A stretch of DNA of 64,000 nucleotides from positions 62,001 to 126,000 of the forward strand of contig JAHLJZ010000036.1 of NCBI GenBank assembly GCA_025602915.1. The letters run 5' to 3'. The translations under genes and the position numbers were made by a program. The stretch's first letter is position 1, and each line of letters opens with the position of its first letter. The notes under the pieces were generated by a model. That model was not told the origin of the DNA. It made no database searches and worked only from the letters and a program-made list of their open reading frames with translations. This document shows, in pieces, positions 24,450 to 34,880 of the stretch. Source of the DNA: Paraphysoderma sedebokerense. Its lineage: Eukaryota > Blastocladiomycota > Physodermatomycetes > Physodermatales > Physodermataceae.

Positions 24450-25316
24450 GACTTAAAAGTTTAATTAGTTGATATTTTGACAGAAAAATTTTAGCTGTAG
24501 TCAAGTTTTAGTGTTTTCGGATTAATGTATTTTTATTAGCTAATTCCAAGCATACAAAATGAACAATTTAATATTAATTTAAACGGTTCGATCCTACCCG
24601 CACCATCATCCTGTCGTAGCATAGTTGCACTGCTTGCACAATCCTTCCCAGTTGACTTCGCTCATCTACTCTGTTTGAATACCGCTGTAACGAGAAGTGA
24701 AAGCTGTGGAAGACATTTGGATAGGTACGTACGCAATGACCCAGTCCAGGTGCTGATAGTACCAATAATTATAATAAGCACAGTCGACAGAATTGCATCA
24801 ATTATTTTAAAACATGTAACAGAAATAAAGTGGTTGATTTAGGAATTACAACCAGACTTCAAGGCTAGAGACTGTGGAGATGGTTAAATGACAAAAATTG
24901 GCTATATGTCTATATCCTTGTATATGTTGCCCGGATTATGACAAATGGGCTGTACTAATAATTTCGATACTTTAATTTAGCAGTTAAAATATTGATCAGT
25001 CAACCTCACTATCCTCATTTCTATGATTCCTTTTGTACCTTACTTCGTTTGAGTGAAACAGAGGAGTGGCTCAACACCCTTTATTCGTGTCAGAATACAT
25101 GCGTTGGTTATTATTTGAAGTAAATAAGTCAACTTGGATGCCGGTAAATCATATTTTTCCGAATACGATCACTAGCCCTTTGTATAACATCGCTATTGTC
25201 ATACTACCAACAGACTGTTGCCACCGCCTACCTTAGGTCCACGCACAAGTTAGTCTCTGTGATTTTTTCTTATTGTTGCGAAAAACTAAGAAGACGCGAA
25301 GCCTCATTACTTGATT
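24450..25316. other. Intergenic C-D with promoter blocks of copy D
   Basis: 867 nt. Distal promoter block CCGGTAAATCATATTTTTCC starts at 25141 and the proximal block at 25272. No coding exon seen in the remainder. Confidence 0.45.
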
Positions 25317-25356
25317 ATGGCATGCATTCAACAGAAGATTTGTAAGAGTACAAAAT
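25272..25356 (+). promoter_or_regulatory. Shared promoter module, copy D (TATA box altered)
   Basis: ATTGTTGCGAAAAACTAAG at 25272 and ACGCGAAGCCTC at 25294-25305 are nearly identical to copy B. The position occupied by TATAAAA in B, C and E reads TACAAAA here (25349), a T-to-C change in the third base. Spacing is otherwise unchanged, which points to a recent loss and not to an unrelated promoter. Confidence 0.55.
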
Positions 25357-25952
25357 TAGCATCCCCACTTCGATGCAATCGATTCATTACAGTGCCTATA
25401 TTCCGCTCCAGCTCTACCCAATTACCAGTGATAACTTCGATGTCAATGTACCATAATTCACCCCCGGAATATTTATATCAAGTTCTTGACATCATCCCAA
25501 CCCCAATAACTTCGCCGCTCACCTCAAATCAAATAACTTTGAGTGAATCATCCTTTATGAGTGACCGAATTAAACAGATTCAATGGAACGTTTCTACACC
25601 TTTATCTCCAAATAATCAACCTTTTTCGACGTCGGCCACAAGCCCAACTTGTATCAATGAAATAACCGAATATATACCACGACCGCCAACACAGAACGTT
25701 GCAGCTGGCTGCACACAGAGGACGGGATCACTGTTAACACTGGCCCCAAGTAATATGGAAGCGAAACTTCGCCGTCGAACGCAGAACAGAGAAGCACAGC
25801 GAAAATTTCGTGAACGGAAGGAGAATCATCTTAAGACTTTGGAGGAAAAGGCTAAGCGATTGGTTGAAGTCGAAAAGAGGTGCGAGGAGTTGGAAAGAGA
25901 AAATCAAGTACTGAAACTGAGGTTGCAGGAATTGGAAAGGAATATGAGTTAA
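25317..25952 (+). CDS. Array bZIP factor D, start codon changed (intronless)
   Basis: Fourth tandem bZIP. The codon aligned with the siblings' ATG is GTG (25392), followed by PIFRSSSTQLPV in place of the usual RYRSxSAPFP. The frame is open upstream to ATG 25317, which would add 25 residues encoded by the former leader; the next internal ATG is 25440. The rest is well kept: LDIIPTPITSPLTSNQ, IKQIQWNVSTPLSPNNQ, EYIPRPPTQN, basic region LRRRTQNREAQRKFRERKEN, and zipper with LERENQVLKLRLQELE. The bZIP domain shows no breaks, so the gene is either recently silenced or uses another start. The TATA box is altered too. Coordinates given are for the longest ATG-started frame. Confidence 0.65.
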   Translation: MACIQQKICKSTKLASPLRCNRFITVPIFRSSSTQLPVITSMSMYHNSPPEYLYQVLDIIPTPITSPLTSNQITLSESSFMSDRIKQIQWNVSTPLSPNNQPFSTSATSPTCINEITEYIPRPPTQNVAAGCTQRTGSLLTLAPSNMEAKLRRRTQNREAQRKFRERKENHLKTLEEKAKRLVEVEKRCEELERENQVLKLRLQELERNMS

Positions 25953-27031
25953 ACGTCGGTAATGACTTAAACTTTGGTCCTTTGATATTCGGCATTGTGG
26001 AATAATACAGTACCACTACCCAGGTATTAGAGATATTTCATTCTAAGCTAATTTATTGGTATTTTAACATACATTGCAGTCATTAGGTCCCATCAGAAAT
26101 ACGTTGTTCTATTTAGTACGGTAAATAAATTGGTAACATATGGGGCGATCGTCATTGGAGCAGATATGCGACATTATAAACGAAATAAATATGACCTCAT
26201 GTCATAAAGACCATACTATTTCCAAACTACGAAGCAAAGAAATTGTTTGTATCGGCTATCATTACATAGATTTATTGTGTTTAATCAAATTGGCACTCAG
26301 TCTTTATCGACCTTAATTATTTGCCCCCCATAATATACTTATGTAGAATGTCACTAAGGATCTTAATTTTATGCATATCGTCAAAAGCCAAAGAGTAGAG
26401 TCTACGCAATGTTACTTCATGATGTGCTGGATGCATTGCCACAGATCGCAGCCATCCATCACTCCAGCACCGTATTTTGGCAATAATTAAAAGTGGCCGT
26501 TTCTACCCACCGGCGGGAAATCCTCTCGGAATTCACTGTGGCCAGTGTCAAGGTAAGAGCCATCAACATTCTGTAACTCAGAAACCTCATCCTGATACGT
26601 CCACTTTCTTACAATCCCCCTGAACGCATATTCGTTGTGTAGTGAAACCTAATAGTGGCTTCGGCACCTTATTTTTGCTTAAAGTATATGTTAGCCCAAA
26701 TCAACCCGGCGGCATGCCAACACAATTAGGTACCGGTTAAATAATTTTTCCGAATGCCATCCGTAGCCCCTTCTGAACAACAGTGTTATTGTTTGAATAC
26801 AAACAGACCAGTGCCACCGTTGCTGTGGATGAGTCCACGCTATGACCGGCCACTTTGCTTACAGCGTAATTCGTAATCGGTGGTGGTTCTTGGTGGTTGG
26901 CACATTTTCTATACTATTGTTGTCAAAAACTTAAAAACGCGAAGCCTCATTGCTTGTTTTGACGTGTATTCAACTGGCGGACTAAACTCACGTATAAAAA
27001 AGACTCCGCTCATTGAAATCAGTAAACCAAA
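25953..27031. other. Intergenic D-E with promoter blocks of copy E
   Basis: 1.08 kb spacer. The last 300 nt hold the promoter homology of copy E: distal block TACCGGTTAAATAATTTTTC from 26731 and proximal block from 26915. Nothing else recognised. Confidence 0.45.
26915..27000 (+). promoter_or_regulatory. Shared promoter module, copy E
   Basis: ATTGTTGTCAAAAACTTAA from 26915, ACGCGAAGCCTC at 26937-26948 and CGTATAAAAA with TATA at 26993, 39 nt before ATG 27032. The distal block at 26731 is followed by CCGAATGCCATCCGTAGCCC, matching CCGAATACGATCACTAGCCC of copy D. Confidence 0.62.
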
Positions 27032-27592
27032 ATGTCGAACTCAAGATATCGCTCAAATTCTGCTCCCTTTCCAGTAAGCGTTGACAACATTCCCAGCATC
27101 TCGGTGTCTCCATCGCCGGAATATCAAGTGCTGGATATCCTCCCAACACCAATAACATCCCCACTTACATCGAACCAATTGAGTTTAGACGATCCCTCTT
27201 TTCTTTGCGACCAAATTACTCAACTTCAATGGAACATATCTACGTCTCTTTCTCCTAATCAACAAATTTATCCAGCTACTCCCACAAGCCCACACTATAT
27301 CAACGCAGTTCCGGAGTATATCATACCGACCTTTAATGCTGGAGTTAGCACACATGGGGTGGCGCGATCACATTTGACTATTGATCCTACTACAGTGGAA
27401 GCAAAACGTCGCCGACGAACACAGAATCGAGAAGCTCAACGAAAATTTCGTGAACGGAAAGAAAGTTATCTCAAAAATTTGGAAGAAAAGGCTAAACGAC
27501 TCGTTGAGGTTGAGAAGAGATGTGAAGAGTTGGAGAAGGAAAATGCCGCACTCAAATTAAGGTTACAAGAATTAGAAAGTGCACAAATTTAA
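27032..27592 (+). CDS. Array bZIP factor E (186 aa, intronless)
   Basis: Fifth tandem bZIP and the best-preserved copy. Modules in order: SRYRSNSAPFPVS (3-15), SISVSPSPEY (21-30), VLDILPTPITSPLTSNQ (32-48), QLQWNISTSLSPNQQ (65-79), PEYIIPTFNAG (about 94-104). The basic region is KRRRRTQNREAQRKFRERKE (about 127-146) and the zipper ends LKLRLQELE. The polar Asn in KENAALK sits at an a position, favouring in-register dimers. It is nearest to copy D in sequence. The ATG is fixed by alignment of the N-terminal motif and by the TATA box 39 nt upstream. Confidence 0.88.
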   Translation: MSNSRYRSNSAPFPVSVDNIPSISVSPSPEYQVLDILPTPITSPLTSNQLSLDDPSFLCDQITQLQWNISTSLSPNQQIYPATPTSPHYINAVPEYIIPTFNAGVSTHGVARSHLTIDPTTVEAKRRRRTQNREAQRKFRERKESYLKNLEEKAKRLVEVEKRCEELEKENAALKLRLQELESAQI

Positions 27593-28292
27593 ACGATATT
27601 GAAGGTTATTAGGAGCCTCAGTGTATAGAATATTTATTATATACATATAATCTAGTTAATGTATAACTTTAAAATATAAAAACTTATGTTCTGAAAATCC
27701 TGCCTTTGTACCAAGGCGCTCTAATGCTTGTCAAATTTCGTATTTTTTATATACTCAAGTGCAATTTACAAGTAAAAATTATACCCCCTTGTAAACATAT
27801 GACAGAATGGCCAAAGTTAGATATCGAGCCAAAAGAAACACTACGCCATGTTATAAGCAATTCGTGCAACTATCCATTATGTTGTAAATGAGTTAAAGAA
27901 AGATTGTTCATGAATTAAGCGTCGAGCGGACCTTTCTACATCTATTCATCACACTATCTGAAGTCTGAAACCTAGTAGTTACTCCGCACAACTGCGGTCA
28001 AGGCGTTTACCACTTGACACCCAAGGGGGTTCATATGTCCCGAATGGGGCCGTCCGTATCAGGTAGCATCGCACGGCAATGGAATAACACAGATCCCACT
28101 GCATCAATCTTATCAAGCCGTATTCTGAATGATGATTCGTCTTTATAAGAAATCGGTGCTTGGTGCATATTTTCTAACACATTGTTCGACAAACCAAAAG
28201 CCGCGACGCGCCTTTTGCTTAATTTCAAATATTTAACAAAGCCATGGACATTGCAAAGCATTACCTGTCGTTCCAGACCTTTGTTCACTAAG
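27593..28292. other. Intergenic E-F
   Basis: 700 nt. Only a weak trace of the shared proximal block precedes copy F (ATTGTTCGACAAACC near 28181 and CCGCGACGCG at 28201); no GTATAAAA box is present at the expected distance. No RNA gene seen. Confidence 0.4.
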
Positions 28293-28886
28293 ATGGCAAG
28301 ATACCGTTCCCAATCGTCTCCATTTCCGCACACAACTCAAGTCACTTCTTCAATCTCCGCAGCGAGTTCATGGGAATACGGGCAATCACATCCTATCATT
28401 GACATCATCCCGACACCGACAACAACCCTTACCTTCGATCAGCTAGAAATTGATCAAGCGGATACAAATGATTTCGGTTTTCTAGGCAATCACATTGCCC
28501 AAAATTCATCCAATGTACCTATCTCTGGTTTCGTTCCGATTCAGCCAAGTCTTCATGATGCGCTTTCGTTGAGTGTACCAACCCAATCTACTCTTGATAA
28601 GTTTCAAACTATGCCGACATTGAATACCGGGAGAGCGTTGATTCAATCATCTGTAGGCATGGAAATAAATGTAGATGCGAAGTACCGTCGACGGACACAG
28701 AATAGAGAGGCGCAGCGCAAATTCCGGGAACGAAAAGAAAGCTACCTAAAAAATTTGGAAGAAAAAGCAAACCGGCTTCTTCAAGTCGAAGACAACTTGA
28801 AAAAGTTGGAAATAGAAAATGAAGAGCTGAAGAGGAAGATTGAGCAGTTGGAAATTTTGTTTAAAAATCGGGATATATTGAGCTAA
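28293..28886 (+). CDS. Array bZIP factor F (197 aa, intronless)
   Basis: Last and longest array member. Start ATG 28293 gives MARYRSQSSPFPHTTQ; the frame stays open to 28182 without a matching sibling sequence, so it was not used. IIDIIPTPTTTLT keeps the DIxPTPxT motif. The middle is more diverged and lacks the QLQW stretch. The basic region is YRRRTQNREAQRKFRERKE, then LKNLEEKANRLLQVEDNLKK and a zipper with IENEELKRKIEQLE. The promoter differs from B to E. The retained bZIP indicates a functional DNA-binding factor. Confidence 0.86.
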   Translation: MARYRSQSSPFPHTTQVTSSISAASSWEYGQSHPIIDIIPTPTTTLTFDQLEIDQADTNDFGFLGNHIAQNSSNVPISGFVPIQPSLHDALSLSVPTQSTLDKFQTMPTLNTGRALIQSSVGMEINVDAKYRRRTQNREAQRKFRERKESYLKNLEEKANRLLQVEDNLKKLEIENEELKRKIEQLEILFKNRDILS

Positions 28887-29864
28887 TGAGTTGGCATAGC
28901 AATCGTTTTGTCCGGAGATTGGATGTTAGATTAGCAAAATAGGAGTAGAGACAATTTACATACACGATAAAAATGTCTCATATTGTAATAAATATATTTG
29001 GTTGAAATACCTTTCCCTTGTCTGTATAAAAATCTAGAGACGAATTAGGTTCGCCCTACCGGCAGTTTAGTCCATTTTGGTTGTTGGCGGCATGAACCCA
29101 GATTTGGGAAAATTTCAACTAGCATGATGCCACACAAAATAGGTAAAACAGACGAAATTCAACCAGGCAAATTTATATCAAAATAAAGGCCGTAGCCATG
29201 ATTTATAAAAAACATAGTCTGTTTTGGTTTAGCCCTTCTTTGTATCTTGCAGTCAGTAGACGCCTGCGGCTTATTCGCTCTGTCACTTGTATCAGAAGGA
29301 ATGAGTGACGTCATTCACCCGGATATATGGATGTTCCCAAGGATTCAGGTTTGTTGACATTTTCAGTGGTTTCAATACTTTGATTCAGTGTTTCTTCTTT
29401 AAATAACAAAGAGAACGATTGAAAATATCACTGCGTTACTTTCAATCACATTAGCAACACTGACAAGCAACAGTGAACCTGCTTCATTCGGTTCCATAAT
29501 CCTTGCCCCTAGACATGAAAATTACCTGATCTGGAATAAATGTACTTTTTTCTTTGAATAGCTGTATTTGTTGCATTGATATTTTGACACTTCCAGGCCA
29601 GCAGAAATTTAGAATGGGTAACTGATGTAATTCGTTTGCGTCTCACACCATTTTGCCATTGCCAAATCAATTACGTCACTGGGCATGATTACACAAAGCA
29701 ACTTTGACAAATGTCCAGAGCTTCAAGCAGGATTCTCAGGCTATTCCCACATGATCAGCAATCACATTTAAATACGCCTAGGTTCTTCACTTCATCAGCA
29801 TCGACAACTGGATTGCCAAGATAATACTATTATTACTATCCGCATAACGAACTACGAATAGGAA
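28887..29864. other. Intergenic region after the array
   Basis: 978 nt with no exon recognised on either strand and no array-type promoter. It marks the right border of the plus-strand bZIP array. Confidence 0.4.
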
Positions 29865-30443
29865 ATGTCCAAAATTAACATTCAATACCCCGATCCGGCA
29901 TCGAGAGCAGTGGTCGGGAGATTTTCAGCTCTGAAACGACATAAAGAAGTGTGGCCTTTAGTCGCTGTGGTTTCCTTTGCTGTGTGTGGTACGTTTGAAT
30001 TGACTTTTAATGCAATTCTTGTTGCTTCTTTTGATACCTGATTTGCAGGAGGAACGTATGCAATGCTCCACAAATATTGGACCGATCCAGACCTCCGCAG
30101 ATATACGACAAGACATGATCCTCACCGGCCGTCACCAGCTTTGAATCAGCATCGGATGATGTATCCAACAGGAGAACGCACCAACATTTCCACGACACCC
30201 CACGCAATGCACACCATGCCGTCCAGATCAGCTTCGACTGTAGCCAGCGGAACCGGCCAACGTCGCATTCCCGCCTCAATCGACACACCATTATTTGATT
30301 CTGAGATTGCCACAGGAAATGAAATGGCATTGGGAGGAGATGGATTGCAAAGTGTGAAGGAAGGATTCAGATCATTGACCAACGAACATGTGCCTATTGG
30401 AAGAGCTGTGGAATCCGACAAAGATGTGCATGTATTGGGATAA
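29865..30443 (+). CDS. MLRQ/B12D-like small mitochondrial membrane protein
   Basis: Two exons: ATG 29865 to a donor GTACGT after 29988, and 30050-30443, about 168 residues. The N-terminal part, RFSALKRHKEVWPLVAVVSF followed by CGGTYAMLHKYWTDPDLRRY, has one helix and the pattern of the NDUFA4/MLRQ (B12D) family. In that family a single helix is followed by a short DPDxR segment on the outer side of the inner mitochondrial membrane. Known members associate with cytochrome oxidase or complex I. Here a low-complexity, Thr/Met/Ser-rich tail of about 110 residues follows, which is longer than the family norm. The call rests on the helix plus the TDPDLRR motif only. Confidence 0.6.
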
Positions 30444-30656
30444 ATGGACGCTTTTAGTAAACTGTATATTATGGTATACATAGTCTGGTTAGCATGATTC
30501 TGCGGGTCTGTCGATCGTTACACATATCGAATGACGATATTGTATTATAATTTCTTCGTTCTTCGGTTTTCATGAGCGTATTGCTGCATATGCAGAGAGG
30601 CAGAATAAAAAGATTTTCAGAAAGCGGTCTGAGGGAAAAGTAGCTCAGCGGCAACA

Positions 30657-31087
30657 ATGGGAGGTGAGACCGGGAGAGACGCCCGCGGGATTGAAACAAG
30701 ACAGGGCGAATGCCATATCATCGGCGAGGATGGACATGATACTTTCATTGCCAGCGGAACAGGCGAAGCATCCGTCGTCGCTATAGTATTAATAGTGTTT
30801 GTTGCCCTCTTCCTCCTGGGCATTACTGGCTTTAAACTGTATACAATCACAGAGTGCGACGATGTGAGTATTTTAATATCGGTTGTTTTGTCCCTTGTTG
30901 ATGCAATGATATCTCTCTCGGAGTACTCAAAATAATCGGGGCACATTTCGTTGGAATCCCAGCATCTATCATCATACTGCTGTTGGCAATATTGCTCATC
31001 ATTCATTCATCATTGTGCATTCTTTGTGTTCATAATTCTATATTAGACTCTGATCCTCATCTCAAGCATTCCGTGATCTTACCTTAG
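30657..31087 (+). CDS. Hypothetical two-helix membrane protein
   Basis: Proposed as two exons. The first starts at ATG 30657 with a hydrophilic Gly-rich leader, then the helix ASVVAIVLIVFVALFLLGIT. A donor GTATTT after 30867 joins to an acceptor near 30920 and restores LKIIGAHFVGIPASIIILLL, a second helix that ends LCILCVHNS, stop 31085-31087. The splice keeps frame but uses ordinary signals only, so the second exon is tentative. No family recognised. Without splicing, the first exon would read through to a stop at 30935. Confidence 0.4.
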
Positions 31088-31565
31088 TACCGCCCCATCT
31101 TCTCCTCGGCCGATCGATGGTGGGTTTTCTTCATTCGGTTTGTTGCCATCGCTAGCCTCCTCATGTATCCCTGATTAATAACATGCAATCAATATGTATC
31201 TAAAGATTTAATTCCCTCGAAAATCAGTCTCGAACTACTTTGACGGTAAGCCAACCTTTTTTGTCTTGCTTTTGCCCAAAATTCGACATCGCGCATCATA
31301 GGTCTTTACAATATCTGATCACTGATGTGTGGATATGATCGACAATGTTGTCTTCTTTCGTTGATAACTTGATATCTAATCTTCCTGTTTGCTGTATATT
31401 ATGAAATTAGCGCTTATGCTATTGTAGTTTTATGCAGCTCGATAATCGGCCTTCGTTATATCCCCATCGTTTTGGTTTTTTGACTGGAACTGATCTCAAC
31501 ACAAATCACCAATTCCTTGCCAAACATCGTCACTAGTCTCGATTTCGAACCCTGAAAGTATCATC
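31088..31565. other. Intergenic region
   Basis: 478 nt, pyrimidine-rich toward the right end; presumably the promoter and leader of the 1085-residue gene that follows. No other feature seen. Confidence 0.35.
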
Positions 31566-34500
31566 ATGTCATCTTCGAACCTCGCCATGTCCGATGCCCA
31601 GGCAGAGACCGTAGCTATTGAATTGAAAATTCAGGAAAAAAATATCGATGTGTCTTGCATCGGTCCTTCCCGGCAGTCCGACCTTTTATCTCATTCTCAG
31701 TCTGTAGATTTCGCCAACTTTGATCCAACAGGCTCAGCTGCTCGATTTCTCAGAACTATTGCTGCCGTTAATACCATCGTTCAGTCTAAATTATATCGGA
31801 TTAAATCAATATCGCTGGAAGATTACTTTAAGAAGACTTTCAACATATCCCGAGCTCAAGTTTATCGGCTCATAGATTGTGCTATTGTTGTCAAAGATCT
31901 AGAGGGGTTAACATGGGGCGACGTCGGAGTGGACCCAGAGACTTGTCCTTCTCCTTTCTTCTCGACCCATGGACTTGGAAATCGAGCTTCAAAGGATACT
32001 TTAATCCCGGTTCCTCTACGCCAAAGAGTGTGTAGGGCATTGAAAACTTTAGATGGGGGTAGCCATTCGCGCAAAAGCGTTTGGATGGAGATTCTGAAAA
32101 GATGTGTCAAAGATGAGCGAAAGGTGGAGGAAGTTACAAGTAAGGAGGTGAAAAATGTTTACGAGGAATTATTCCAGACTGAAAGAGATTGTAAGGTTTT
32201 TGACATGCCGAAACCGATATTGAATCATGCCAAGAGGAAACGAGTCGAAGTTGACGATGGATCGAGCGGTGGTGCAGCAGACGGTCCTGATGACAAGACG
32301 AATGACGTTGCGACAAATTCAATATTCGATCCATTTCCGCAATTGCATCCGTCCAAAACACAATATCATTCTCAGCAATCCTCTTATACACAAAATCTTT
32401 TAAAACTCAATCTTACGTCGTCACCCCCTCAAAGTTCAACGGAACCAGATACCAGTGACAACTTGAAACAACCGTATTCTGTATCACCAGAGAGCGGCGA
32501 AGCTGATCTATCATCTCATATCCCTGCTCTCTCGATACCATTTCCACAGTTGTCATCATCTACATCTTTCGATTCCTTTCCCGCCACGCCGATGCTTTCC
32601 CCTTCGTCCGCACGGCCCATTATTCCTCCTTCATATGACTCGACTTCAGCGGTAGCTTCAACTATTCCGCCCTCTTCCCACGTTTCTCCCCTTTCAGCTG
32701 TAACAGCCGATCAGTCTCAGCCGGAAACGACAACACCCGAGTTCGCGGTACAACCGACACAACCCATATCCCATCCAGTAGCTCCACAATCCGCGAACTT
32801 ACTAGCCCACTTCCCGGATTCAACACAGCAAAAATTGGAAAGGCAGTCCTCACATGAGCGATCTCTCACTATGAACGAGATTTCAAATGTACTGTCTGGC
32901 CAAATTACGCAACCTGCGCCTGCAGCGTCATCAAATGGCGCAGCAAATCGAAATTCACCCGAATATCAAATGATGCGATCAATTATCCCCATGCTACAGA
33001 GTTTACATGCTCAAGGCTGGTTTCTATCACCGAACGTTAATTCAACATGGATCAGAGGTGTGACGAGATGGAAATTTTACCATAATGCCGAAGCTGCTGG
33101 ACTACCGACTCCTGAAACGCCAGATACTGATCCCCGGTCTTTAAACCAACCGCCTCATACCCATGCCTCTGTTGAAACCGATGGGGGGACTGAAGACAGC
33201 AATACAAATAGGTTGAAGACGGTAGTTTCGAGCAAGCCGGCAGAGAAGAGGCCAGAGCTGTCGAGCCTTTGTGGCATTTATGGCTCTTTATCTTCTACAG
33301 GATCAAACTCTTCTCTTCAAAGTACGTCGAAATTCACTCAAATCAATAAGCAGTTCTCGTCAGAGAAGGGGAATGCCGGTTATGACGAACCAAGGAATTC
33401 AGGGCATTCGGATCAATGTGGTCTATTTAACTCTCCGATTCATCAAAAAGGTATATCTCATTACTTTTGGAAAACGCTTAAACGACCGTGCTAACAACAA
33501 TTATCAGTTGAAGGGTTGATAGAAGTACTTAACAAACAGCTTGATGCCGATTCAATTAGCTGTCCTCGACTCCCATTTAATACACCCCTGCTGCGCGACC
33601 AAAGTTACAGTCAGTCACCCGTTAGCGACTATCCCAGTTCCGTCAATGATTCAACCATACACCGAACAGATTGCATTAGCAATATGCGACAACAGTCCTC
33701 CAAATCAATGTCAGCTTTTCAGGGACAAGGAAACGAATCGTCGCACTTCTTTCCTCTTGACATAGCTTCCCCATCGTCAGTCTCCTCTCCTTTGAATGCG
33801 TCTGCACCAACTTCATGCCATAATCAATCCGTTCCTGCAATACCCCAGACATGCCATGAGACAAACGAGAACGTTATGTCGACGCCTTTGCATTCATATG
33901 CCAAGTTCGTCTCGTCAGCCGATATTCCGCACATCTGTTGCCGGTCTTCTTCGTTTCCTACCCCAGTCGGTTTTCGCCGGATGCAGGCGCCTTCTACTGA
34001 TACCTCGGCCAATAACAATACAGCTGTTATTTCGCCAGATACAATTCAATCAGAATCTCCATGGCTGAATTCAGAGGATAATTCAATCAGTACGCCATTC
34101 CTTGCCGTTCCATCACATTTGAATGTTACTGATAAACACAAATTAGTTACGCCAAACCAAATCGAAAACTACGAACAAAACCAATATCTACACCAACACG
34201 ATCTGCCGCTACAATTTTTCGCTCATTCTAGGATTCCAGAATTTGCTTTCTATAATCTTAACAGGCCACTTACATCGTCTCATCAGTTCAGTTTACCTGG
34301 CAGGCTCGATTACCCGCAAGATTTGAGCTTGACGCAACCAATTCCTCATACTCTGAATCCCTCACTCTCAAATCAGTGTCACTCTTCCACTGATCTGTCT
34401 CAATCACAATTGCACAGTCGTCCACAATCGCCGCAGGAATTGTGCCAGCAAGTTCATATTCCAACTTCCTCTGGACTGCACCGATCATCGATTAACTCTT

Positions 34501-34880
34501 CTCAAATAATGCCTGAAGTCTCGGACCTTCAAAAATCCGATTCTGCGTATCAGCAACCACCGAAACGTTCTTCTACCCAAAGTGACCCACAAGGGGCACA
34601 TCAAATACGGTTTTCCTTTGATAATCCTCAGATGATGAATCAATCTGGTAGGAATCATAGTTCCGGATGTGGATCCACTTCATCATCTTCATACCTACCG
34701 CAGATCAACTATCCATTTGTATTTCAAGAATTTCCATACGCGGATCACAATCATTCTCGGGATAATAATCGACAGACTCAAGTGACTCGACAGCAGCAGC
34801 GACACCATCAAGTGGCATCAAACAATAATAGTTCAGGCAAAGTGAAGGACAAATCTGAGTCTTCGGTTGCCGTCATTTAA
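31566..34880 (+). CDS. Large Ser/Gln/Pro-rich protein with a bacterial/phage-like HTH-type domain
   Basis: Two exons, 31566-33450 and 33508-34880, joined by a 57-nt intron with a perfect TGCTAAC branch site; 1085 residues. Residues about 50-180 form the only compact region: QSKLYRIKSISLEDYFKKTF, NISRAQVYRLIDCAIVVKDL, then PVPLRQRVCRALKTL. This has the same pattern as a region common in bacterial and phage ParB-like or helix-turn-helix proteins (LYR...F.EYC..RWG.SR..AYRLI.AA.V...L...P....Q.R.L..L). Around residues 480-510 is a second conserved-looking stretch, LHAQGWFLSPN with WIRGVTRWKFYHNA. The rest is Ser, Pro, Gln, Asn and His-rich and looks disordered, as in transcription regulators. It lies between the plus- and minus-strand bZIP genes. 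DNA binding is inference; no named family was recognised. Confidence 0.78.

Noticed and set aside
31862-32853. Minus-strand open frames opposite the 1085-residue gene
   Set aside because: Shadows of Ser/Pro-rich coding sequence; the plus frame has a compact domain and a good intron.
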